Below, piece after piece: positions 10,421-22,471 of a stretch of 64,000 bases of DNA (positions are counted from its first letter, which is position 1; each line of letters starts with the position of its first letter). Made by a program: the position numbers and the translations under genes. The notes beneath the pieces were generated by a model, which ran no database searches, was not told the origin of the DNA, and saw only the letters and a list, made by a program, of their open reading frames with translations. Source of the DNA: Channa striata (lineage: Eukaryota > Chordata > Actinopteri > Anabantiformes > Channidae); the NCBI GenBank assembly GCA_033026295.1, contig CM065182.1, positions 1,054,001-1,118,000 of the forward strand, written 5' to 3'.

Positions 10421-13400
10421 AGTGAGACATTAAACAGCTGCACATACAGTTGCAGTTTCCCAAATAAATTGCTCATGTCACCAAAGTTCAACTGTCAGCT
10501 GTGAGGAGTCAAGTGTTAGCAAAGCTGAAGTCCAATCAGCGAAATGAGGATGGAGGTTTAAAACCAGTGTGTCGTTCACAAGCAGCATCAGCTGATTTTA
10601 GTAACGCTTTACAAATCGAGACTTCAAAGACCTACGATCAGTTTTTTGTGGATTTGCATCAGTCCACTGTAAATGAGCCGATCTGGTTCTGTGACTCTGC
10701 TCCATAGAAGTGGGGGCCCAGCTGAGATCACTCCAAGGACAAAACTCGGAATCCTCAGTGAGGTACAAAAAGATCCAACGTTTTAACTTTTTGAAGGGAG
10801 AATTAGGTGCCAAGTTTCTGAAATTGTCCTACAGGACACTGCAAGCTGAAGCTCAGAAGAAGAACCTTTATTCCTCACTGAGCACATGTGCATATTACAC
10901 ATACATGTTACACCGGACGCTTCCTCTCCACAAAAAGACAGGTGTTGCAGAACGCCTTTAATTAAAAATATTTGCAAAATGTTGCACAATGTAAAAGTGC
11001 TTTACATCATCGAGTTAAACTCTTTATGCTTACAATAATTTAGAGTCGTGATATCATGAGTACTTTCACAGTGAACAAACATCTGGATTTGATCCTGATC
11101 TGAGCTAAATGAAACGTTCCCTCCTGCTCAGCAGTGACCCTGTGCTGCCACCCGGTGGGTGGACGTCTGTCTCATGCTGGCAAACGTCCACCGCAGCTGA
11201 CAGGTCATTGAATGCACCACCAATAGTCAATATTACAGAGTCAACAGTGAGACGGAGTTCGGGCTTAATGACTTGTGTCAATATTAACTCTGAGCTCAGA
11301 GTTCATGTCTTTCCAACCTCCAGCAGTTGTTCAGTTGTTAAATATAAAAAAACGATACAGCTTCTCTCCTAAAGGGAAACCCAACACTCCAGCCATGTGT
11401 TGTGAGGGTTTTATAGTTTTGTAGCTGCTCCATCACTCCAGTGCACTTAGATTTCTCCGCACCGTTGAGGTTTGTTCTGACTGATGTGCAGCTTCAGTTT
11501 GTTTCGATCCACCTGTTTTTTCATTCAGAGCTTGTGCGTGACAAACCTGCGTTGCAAGTTGTGCAGGAAAAAGTTTGTGAGCCCTAAAAAAGACGTTTGC
11601 GAGTCAGAACACTGAAAGCACAGAGTATAATGGCAGGATGACCTGGTACATTTTAGGCGGAGGGTTAATTAACGAGCACTCATAAAGTCTGAGTGCACAC
11701 GTAAATCAGGAGTTTAAAAAGCACAAATTAAATTGTATAATGGCACAAAAACTATTTGTCTCGTTCGGGAAAGAGAAATTCAGCTGTTTCAGAGCAAAGT
11801 TTATGAAGGCAAAAGCTCAAGTTTGATTGTTCAGGAGTGAAAACGCAATTCTTCAGAAGCGTGATTATTAATTTTTAGAGAAAAATTCATTAATACATTG
11901 TCTCGGTTCAGTAGCGTGAGTTAGTAATTACAGAGCACGAATAAAAATATTAGAGCAGAATTTAGTAAATACTTTGTATTAGTTAAATCATTTAAGAACA
12001 TGAATTTAGTAATTAGATTGAGATAAATTCAGTTTTATTTACAGTATTTACCCAGTTTATTAGATCCAGGGCATAAATGTAGCGTTTTGGTATTGGAACA
12101 ATAATAGTCTTACTTAAATCCTGGCTTAAATCACACACTCTCACAATTTGACAATACAATTTATTACTTCAGTTAAATGTTACTAAAGAGCAAATTAAGT
12201 GATTTGTAGGATAAACACTGTTATTAGTGATGTAATAAGTCGAGTTAAGTTAGTTAAATCATTTATCCAAATACTTTATTTATTCAGGGGGATGTTTTTC
12301 TTAATGAAGTCAAAACTGGTTTCGTGAATCAAGTTAAAAGAAAACAGTAATTACTCATTTTGGAATTAGAATTACATCAGTGTTGTTTCGATGGAGAGTT
12401 ACGCCAAATGTGACGTCACGCTGAGACATTTCCAGCCGCCGAATGATGTCGCCTGAGTCTATTTCAGGATCAGGAACAGTAAACTTCAGCAGCCCACGTT
12501 TGTTCAGAGAAATCTGAGATCAGTTAACGTCTTCAACAGTTTATTTATGAACCTAAATTCAGCAATAAACAGTCGTATCAACACAATGCGTGAACGTTTA
12601 GCTGTTTGATGTCAGGTGACAGGATTTCTGGGTAATGGAGTCCTCACACACGGCGGGTTCTTTAAACAAACCCGTGGTGACATTCGTCTTTGTTCAGAGC
12701 AAACAAAGTGAACGTGAACGAAACTTCCTGCAGAACATCCTGCCTCAGACAGAACATATGTCAGCTGATTCATGTGTGTTCAGTGAAGCCAAACTGTGCA
12801 AACACATTTGTACTTTTTACATTTCACTTAAAACTCTCCCATTCCCTCCACAGGTGAACGTCAAACAGTGAAAACCGGTTGGAGAAAACCACCTCTGGCT
12901 CTGTTTGGATGATGGTGGGTGGACGGCGTCTTCATCAGGGGACGCAGCTCAGAGAGCTGAGTACAACTTTAACTCGTTCCATATTCGTACCAATATAAGA
13001 CGTGACCCCAAAACACCACTGTACGCTTATTTACTCTCAAGTCAAGTCAAATCCCATCACACAGATCGTAAATGCATAAACTAGTTTTCGGTCGTGTAAA
13101 TGTCATTAACCAACTCATTGTTGCATCGGAGAATAAGCGGATACTCAGACTTCCACGGTATAAAAATCCACCTTTCAACAACTCAGCGTTTCATCATATT
13201 TGTGCACATGTAACTGGCAAATGAGGAAGTTCTGACACAACTTCACCTATTTTCAATATGCACAGATGAGTTGAAACAAACTGAAACAGTCAAAACTCCA
13301 GCAACACTTGGCCTTTGTTGACAGAGCCGTAACAGTTTGAGATTCTTCAAGCGTTGCTGTTGAGTTTTGAGCTTCTCTGTGCACATGCAATAAACGTTCA

Positions 13401-14360
13401 TTCATGGCACAGACAGTAAAACCATCGCAACTAAGCAGCTGAAAGACACAAAACTGAATGGACACAGATGCACAGCTACCAATAGGAGACACGCCATCAT
13501 CATAAAAACAGAACCAAAACCCATCAGATCATAAAAATATACACACAGTATCAACCAGCATTTAAAAACAACAGCGAGAGTTCCCGTCACCCATCGGCCA
13601 ACAGTTCAACTGCAACCGACTCCGCCTCAAAGTCTTTAGATTTTAAAGCGGCTACCGCTGTTTGATTTAGTCCTGTGCTACTGCTCACGTGTGACATCAG
13701 CTCAAACTGATCACACAAACATAGTTTACTTCCAATTTGTACTTTTGTTCAAGTCAATCTGGTCCCAGTCAGAGAGAAGCACGATCAGCTTTCGTCTCTG
13801 AGGCTAGACTCGTCTGAGCGTCACGTAGAGGTCGATGGTGGACACGAACAGTTCCTGCCATCGGACATCTCCAGGTGACGTCAGAGGGTCAAATCCACCA
13901 CTGTAAATTTGAGTGGAGAGATGGGCCGTTCATGTCTGTTATTTCAGGCCTTGCTGACTACTTTGTTAAAACAACAGGGTTTTCAGAAGCGCCGCAGTCT
14001 GTCGTCGACTTTGTTGTTTACGTGGATGAAGTTACTGTTGTTTAAGTTTTGAACACTGCACAACCCAAGCGGCTTGTTCAGAAACCCCCTACACCTCAAC
14101 TTGACCTTTCTAACGGGACTAGAAGCTGTGAGGAGTCTGGAGCTTCAATGTTTAGACTCTCTAATGGACATGGTGATGGTCAGCATCAAGAAAATTTCAC
14201 CCTGTTCCTCTTGTTGTTATGTGGTTTGTGTTGAGCGTCGTGAGCCTGGTCCTTTGTAGTACCATTTGTTAGATCGAGAGAGAAGATGAAACGATTAGAA
14301 AAGCGTGAAGCAGAAAAAAAGATGTTCCTATGAGCAGAAGTTTCATCACATTTGTGAGCT
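10421..14360. other. AT-rich intergenic DNA and probable stim1 3' UTR
   Basis: No coding exon or clear transposon is recognised on either strand. The part adjoining 14360 should contain the stim1 3' untranslated region. The nearest minus-strand AATAAA I noted is at 12540-12545, which would imply a 3' UTR of about 1.8 kb, but this is not decisive. Confidence 0.4.
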
Positions 14361-17300
14361 TCAGTGACGTCCCTGCTTCTTCTTGAAGATCTTATTAAAA
14401 GCGTTTCTTCTGCGGCTGACTGACGACTCGCTCTCCTCAACTCCATCGTCCTCCACTGGGGTCCTACTGGCTTGGACCTGGATGCCCGTTCCCCGACCGC
14501 TGCCCAACGAGCTAGACGAGGGGGAGGAGGAGAAGACGACCGGGCTGTCGGTGATGTCTGACGAGATGCAGAGGGAGCGTGTGGAGCAGGAGGAGGCGAG
14601 GAAGTTGGCGGGGCTACCCCTCAGCTCCCCGAGACTGGAACTCTTCTCGAGGCCTCCCCCACCTCCGAGCCCAGAACCTTGACCCTGAAGGGTTTGGACC
14701 CTTGACGACAGGAGGAAGGGCTTGGAGCCATAGAAGCTTCGTGGCTCGCTCTGTGACAGAGGCAGGGAGGAGTCCGAGTCTGAGCGGTTCATGGTGTCCC
14801 TGAGGAGGAGGTGGAGACAGAAACGACAAGAGATGAGCTGGAGGTTTGACGCTATAATGCAAATGTGGATGCAGTATGTGAACAGAACCCTGGACGTGTT
14901 GATCCAGCTCGTGTTCCAGAAATCTTTATCAGCGCAGCATCTTTCACGCTTCAGGTTAGTGACAGAAAACTTTCGGACTTTCCTTTGTCACGGGTTCGTG
15001 TGTCAGCAGAGTGACAGCACAGTCTGAATTTAAAAAATCCACAGGGGGGAATTGCTTCCTTCAGACTTTGTACTTTGTGTTAGTTAAACTTTCTGTTAGA
15101 CCTTTGGAAAAACGAGGCGGCGTCGCCCGTTAATGATCGCTGCTGTCTGCAGCCCATCGTTACTCACCACGTAAACACACTCAGTTTCACTGCGGCTCTT
15201 TTTGTGACATTTGCAGGTGATTGTTAGTTGCAAAGATTCTGGCCGTGGGCATTAGACAAAAAAGTTTTCTGAACCTCGAGTTTGCTTCTCTGCAGAGTGC
15301 ATGGATTAAAAATAGTAAAACAGATCAAAACCTGAAGTCAATTTAGTATATTGACATGTCGCCCCACCGCTATTGCTGGGCGTGGCCCATAGGGCAGAGA
15401 GCTGCCACCTTATCCGGTCGTCTTATGAAGTGGGACAAGGATCGAAGCTAGCGTGATTCAAAGTAACGAGCAGCGGCACTTCAACCAACCTCTGAGAGCT
15501 GAGTGTCAGAGCAGGATCCGTCATCCGCTGTCGCAGGGGCGTCAGACTCGCAGCTGCAGAAAAGGAGGGGAAACATTTAGACTTTGTGAGCTTTTCAAAA
15601 TAAAACCAAACGGCAGAAGATACTTTTTGAAACTGAGGTGTCACAAGTGAAGAGGACAGATTTAAAAAGCAGCACGTGCTCAAGAAAAACATGCAAAATG
15701 TTTTTACTGCCGTTCCCAGAGAAGCCACCAGCTCCTTTTACGCTGCCTGCGCTTCGGCATTTGTTCTTCACGCGTTTATTGTGAATTGTGCTTGATGTGG
15801 AGCTCGTAAAGGTTCTGCGTTCATGTCGACTGTAGTGATGAGGTTTTAATGATGATAGTTTCTGTGCCCCCCCTTGTGCCTTTTAGATCGTATATAAGAG
15901 CCTGCGGTTGCACTTTGGGACAATAATTCTACATTGAACAAGCAGAGTAAAAAGATTTTTGTGGTTGTTCGCATCTCCTCATTTAAAACAAGCATTTTAG
16001 AGAAATCCAAATGTGGGGCTTCTCCTACAGAAACAGTAATACTTTCTAGAAATTACCCTGCTAAGAAAACAAACAAGGTTAGCATCGAACCTCAGCTCAT
16101 GTCATTCAAACAAATGAATTTGATTCCAAAATCCAACATTTTTAAAAGATCAGCTACAGGAAAATTTTTGCTGTTATGTGACAAAATGTACAACACAGGA
16201 TTTTTCTTTTTCAGCGTGTGTGTCGGTGGTTTGTTGGAATCAAAACATTTAAGAGTTTGAACTGACTTGTCCCAGAGCCAAACGAGCCACTTCCTTCATG
16301 CTGTTACTGCTGCAGACCTGTAAGTGGATGTTAGTGAGGGACAGAGGGTAAACTGTTAACATGCTGTTAATTGTCCAGGTCTTCAGAAGGAGAGACTGTG
16401 TCCGTAAAGATGGAGGAAGAGGAGGGTGAAGCTGCACAGGCGAGGAGGCGTTCACACGGACACGCATTATTTAGACTAAAGCAACTGATACTTCAGCCCA
16501 TTTTGGTTAGAAATCCGTTTTCAAAGTTTGCCTGTGACTGCAGTTATGATTTCTCTTTTTTTTTAGCTTAAATATCCGCAGTTACATTTTAGAAACGGAT
16601 GTCATCGCGCAGGTTTACAAGAAGTCCAATCTGTAATTGGATATATCTGCAATTATCTGATTTCATTTTTATTGTAACAAATCAAAGTTCCACTAAAACT
16701 AACGCTAGTTTCAGTCCGGACCAGTCGACACTCGCTGCTCACATGTGAACGCCACCTCGGTTGGTTTATACCTCTGTAACACACCCTGTTCTTTAAAGAT
16801 TTACACCTTTGCAAAGTGCTGCCTCCTTTCTATCTCTCGCTGAGCTAACGTATTTCCATTTGAAGCATCAGGCCGCCTCGACACGGGGACGTCTCTGGTT
16901 TTAAGGTTTGTTTAAAAAAAACCTTTGAGTGTTCAGACCTTTAGGCTGATACTTTAAATATTTTGTGTTTAAGGATAAAAAACTACGGAAAGAACACTGA
17001 CCGTCAAGTAGTACAAATCTTTTGTTCAAATCTGGCAATTTTTTTAACATTCACTTTGGCAAATTCCTCCTATGAATTGAATAATTTAATAAATCCCACT
17101 GTTTATTAAATATTTTCTCCTTTCTGTCAGATGTACGTCTTTTAAAAAAGACGTTTCCTGTTTTCCTGACCCCAGAAAGCAGCAGTGGAAACCATGACTG
17201 ACCCACCCGAGGAGTATGTTAGTGATCATCTTTCAATGGCGGTCAGACAGAGGTATGAACCAATCAGACAAAAGGGAGGCTGAAGGAGGGAAGGGGCCAA

Positions 17301-20300
17301 CCGGAGTGTTTCCATGGGGACTGGCTCTCTGCAACGCCACTCATGGGCCAGAGGTCGCTCACTCGGCGGTCCATTTGCCACGCTGCATCTGGAGAGAGAT
17401 GCCAATGATCACCAGGACCAATGAGAAGAGGGGATGGAGACAGGTGAGGTCAGGCTTCCTCATATTCTACAACAGGAATGTTGCTGCACAGTTTGTTCCT
17501 CAGAGTGTTAGAGCTTCTGTCTGTGAGTTTAAAACCAACGTCCCGTCTGAACACGTGAAATCAGAGCATTTTTACATGTAGTACATGCCACTAAAGTACA
17601 GGGACGTCCATATTCTTATATGTTCAACGTTGCAGCTCTGTAAGCCGCTGCTGTGAAAGCCGTGTGCCAATGTTACACATTTTTAAAGGCAACGAGTGGT
17701 GATGCCACAGTTTTCAATTTAGTTTTTTGAATGAAGATCAGTGTCACCTTCACTGTCCTGCTGCCACAAAAACGGCGCTTTCATCCTTTGCCTCTAAGAC
17801 TCAGAATGTTTGTATCTGGTCAGTTTTTAGTAGACAACAGGAACAATTTGTGCGTTTGTTGGCAGATGCAGTTGCGTGTTTGTGGCAGCGGAGTGGAGCT
17901 CTGTTACAGGAAGAAATCATCACCAGAACGTTGGAGGTGACTGAGGTTTGAAACACACACTTACACTGCAGCGTCCCAGGAGACAGGATGTCCTCGTCCA
18001 TGTCGTCCAGGTCATCGGAGAGGAGGAGGTGCTGAGGGGTCGGAGGTCGCAGGCCCAGGAAGGACGGGTCCAGGTTGAGTGCAGCAGCCAGCGCTCCCAG
18101 ACCGGGGTTATTGACCACACAGAACCCTGTGAGAGACTCAATCTGCTGCCAGCGGTGCAGCTTCTCCCGCAGCGCCGTGGTCACCTCGGCCAAGGCCTGT
18201 CTGAGGGGTAAGTTCAGAAGAGTTACTCAGACCCTGACGTTCACTGTAGCGAGAGCACGAGGTCTGTTCTTCTGCTAAACCGTCTACAGGGAAGAAGATG
18301 CCGCACGCTGAGCATCACTACGCTCACAACATACTTCAAAAGCTGTACCAGACTACAGCATGTGATTGAATGTGACAAATCCTCCTCTGCTCACAGGTTC
18401 AGGCACTGAACCCACAGAACTAATCAGTGACATTAAATTTGTTGTTCAGGGTCAAAGGTCACTCACTTGGCAGAGAGGATCTTGTGGTCGACGTCATCCA
18501 GCGACGAGCTGTGAGCCACGTGAAATGTCCCGAACAGAGAACTCCTCTTCTTCTTGATCTTCTCTGCCTGAAACATCAGCACATAACGGCTCTGCAGCGG
18601 CTAGTGAAACAGCCCAACGCATTACAGGGACTCGAACGTCCGGACAAACAACAGAGACACTGTCTGCGCCAAACACGCAGGATTCTTAAGGACTCCTCTC
18701 ACCCCGCCCCTTCAGGCAGGCGCTTCAGGTTCCCACTGTATAGCTTTATCCATCTGTAAATTTCATGTACATATCAAATTGTTTACTCCTGACTACTACT
18801 ATCTATTGTAAATCCCTGATTACAGTTACAACAACCCGTATAGTACGTTCATAGCATCTGTAAATATGATCCATATCTTCTACTGTACATATTTTCCTGC
18901 ACTTGTGCATGTGTAATGATAATAAAGTTGAATTGAATTTTACTGATGCAGGAGTTTAACGAGCAGCGACTTCCTCTGCCTTTTTTTTGTCTTTTTGCCC
19001 TGGGTTCTGCGTCGCAGGCTCTTCCTCCTCTACCTTCCTGTTTTGTGTAGCTGTGGCCGTATGGGCATTGCAGACAACTCCACGGCCAATAAAGTATCAG
19101 CTGGGCTTGTCTTTTAGGTTGTATTTGTTAAAGATAAATGTATGCCGCGTGATTTCCAACGTCACAGCTCGACGCGTGTGTTGATGCGCTCACCCCCTCT
19201 CGGGCCTGCAGCAGCTGCCTCTCTGCACTCTGTTTCTTGATGTTGTAGTATTGAACTTCGATCTCGTGCGTCAGCTGCAGCCATTTCTGCAGAGCCTCCG
19301 GTGGCGCCCAGCGAGCTCGAGATTCCAGCTCCCTCTCCGCCTTCTTCAGCGCCATGCGTACCTGAAACACACACACCGTTCACGATGTTGTTCTCCTCTC
19401 ACGGTGGGGGGAGGACACATCGTGTTCTTGTGGTCCTACCTGCTCCAGCTCCTCTTCGGCATATTTCTGACGGCTCCTCTCGTTCTCCGTTCCCTCTCTG
19501 AGCTCTTGGAGCCGCTGAGCTTCCTGTTTGGCAGAGTTGATCTCGTTCCTCAGCTCCTCCTCCACCTTCACCTTCTCCACCTGAACACAGCGCTGCTCCT
19601 CCTGAGCCTTCTGCAGTCTGACAGAGACCAGGAGAAAGTCAGTGGGAGGCACAGGGAATATTACTGTCCCCTCTACTAATAGTAGTGATTCTTAAAAAAA
19701 ACTATTATAAAACCTTGGATAGTAACAGCATAAACAGTAACAGTGGTAGTAGTTTTAATATTAGCAGTGAGTAATACAATAACAGAATATGAGAACTAAC
19801 AGCACGTGGAGTAGTAACTACAGTAAAAGGAGCAGAGTGTGTGTGTGTGTGTGAACTGCTGCTTCTTCTTTGCCCTTATAAGGATAGAACGCTCCTGCAG
19901 AGCCCCCACACACACACACACACACACACAGCTTTGTGTATCTGTGAGGTCACTCATTGACAAAAACAATTCCTCAGCCCAGAACCTTTAAAGGACAAAT
20001 GCACAGTTTGTAAGTCTGCGTTAAATGCTCAGTCGTCCTCATGAAACAGGCCTGTTTGAGGCTCCGCCCACAATCCCTGTGACAGGAACAAACACACAGT
20101 CGTCCCTCTGTGCTGCATTGTCTGACCTGAACCTGAACCTGAACCTGAACCAGGCCGTGACAAGTTGTAAACATGCAGGGCTTAGCCAGACCCACCACCA
20201 CGTCGCTGCGATGTGGACTTTCATTTCAAAAGCCGCTGTGACAAACTAATCGTACAGCCGCGTACGAATAAGAAAGCAGCAGAACGGGGACGGAGCGTCT

Positions 20301-22439
20301 GGATAAGAAAACCTGATTTGAAAGATGTGGGCTGCAGGTTTCCAAAAACCAAATGAACAACCCAAAGTCCAGTTTATAGGTTTAACTTATTGTCATATAT
20401 CAAATTCATCACGTTCATAACAGGAAACTAATAAGTCGACGTTATTCGATGTTGCTGGACATGTCTGTCATTAGAACAATTATCACCAGCTCTCACTTGT
20501 TTTATTGTGTTAACAGAACAAAAGCCCTGAGCCTCAGTGAAATCTGAGAGACAGACGCAGCCGTGGGCACAAGAGAATTCACGTTCCAATGAAGATGGAA
20601 CGCTGGCGGCTTAAGTAAGTTAGTTTGTTGCTGGATTTCAGTCTCTGTCGTCACACAGGGACGGGGGGGGGGGGACACCCAGGTGGACTGACCGCCTCCG
20701 CTGAGGTTTCACCTCACAGTCCAACTTAAAAACGGAGAAATAACCTTTTCAACACAGAATTCACGATGGTCATAATCATAAACAGCCCGTCGTCGCAGCC
20801 ACAGCAGATTTTTGTTCCGTCACCGTAACATGGACGTGTACTGAAACACACCGACGCAGCCGCCTGCTCCACTGGCTGGAACCTTCCAACAGCTCGTTGA
20901 GAAGGTCCGGGGGAGCTTAAAGGTTAATTAGGTGGATTTCTAGTCATAAACCCAGTACTGCGTGCTGGACTCACTTGCCCTGCAGGTCCAGCAGGCTCTG
21001 CTCGGCCCTCTGCAGACCCTCCAGGTCCTTCATCAGCTTCCCCAGGTCGTCTCTGGACTTTCTGGTCTGTATGTAGGCGAACCAGCAGCCGCCCAGAGCC
21101 ATGAGGACGGACAAACCCAGAATCAGGTCCTTCCACCAGCTCTGCCGGTCTGCAGGGACAGAAAATATGACGTTTTATTCCCCCAGAAATCTACATTTGC
21201 AAATACTGTATTTGGACAGAGACGCTCTGGTTCTTTATGCCATCACAGTAAAATGTAGAGGGAAAATGTTTCCATCGAGGAGCTGAATCTCGATCACACG
21301 TGGGACACACAGAAACACACCTGGTGGGGGTCCAAACAGCACAATGTCCAGGGCTTTGAGCTGCAGTTTCTGAGCGTGAGTCCGGTCCAAAATCTTCAGC
21401 ACTGTCCCCGTCAGGGTGGTGTTCTTCACTGCCAGCCTGGTCAGGAGGAGCAAGGAGACATGTAACCAGTTACTGGTAGAGAACAGCCTGGTTCCACAGG
21501 AAGGGTAACAGAAACAAGCGTCACAGAGGGCGGCAACTGTCACTGCACTCTGAACAACGGTGCGTTCAGGGGCGCTCTGATTTTACAGATGTGACAGAGA
21601 GGACCGAAGAGCAGGAAGTGAACCGGAGACGTGAACCTCACGAGTGAGACACACAATAACTACATGGCTGGTTATTATAAAAATAAGCTATAACAAGTGC
21701 TGAATATTGGCCTGTTCACATTCTGCACATGGAAAGAAAGTGGACACACAAATGAGCCTTTCAGTGTGAAGTAGATGAGTTTTAGTTAGTGTGTGTGTGT
21801 CTTGGATATTAAAATATGTCAGTGGTAACATGACGTGTGTAAATCTTGTGGTGTTTGTGGTTCGAGACGTTATTGTAGGGCTGCAAACATCAGCCATAAA
21901 TCGATGAGAGAAAATGATCCTGAAGCTACAGAACGTGAAAATACAAGAATTATTTTCATCACTGTCTGATTCATATTTCCCCGTAAATCTCTTTTAGGTT
22001 CACTGCTCACTGATGATGTGTGAATATATAAACACGCTTCCAATATTTTCTGATGTTCGCTAAACAAATTGTTAAAAAAAAAACCTTTAAATCTTTTTTC
22101 AGTGGTTGTTTAATGAGAGAATCGGGTTTGATCCAGTTTGGCTCCGTCCTGTCGTCACACGTCTACTCAGAAACGTCACTGCTGATAACAGCCAGTACAG
22201 ACATTTTTCACATGTCTGTCATGAAGTGGAATTATGACGCTCCATAATACTCCGCTTCATTTCTCACTCCTGTTATTTTATATATATATTATTTGCGGGT
22301 GAGGTAGAAGTCGCACTCTTACCTGGGCAAGGCCTTTCCGTCCAGCTGGTGTTTCCTGAAGGCGTCCGTGTACTGAGGAAGCTCCACGCTGTTGACCAGC
22401 CAGTCCTCCACCTGCTGCACCGTCCAGTTACCCACTGAG

Positions 22440-22471
<32 letters not shown>

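Noticed and set aside
20125..20155. GAACCT hexamer run considered as telomere-like repeat
   Set aside because: The unit is AGGTTC, not TTAGGG, and only about four copies exist.
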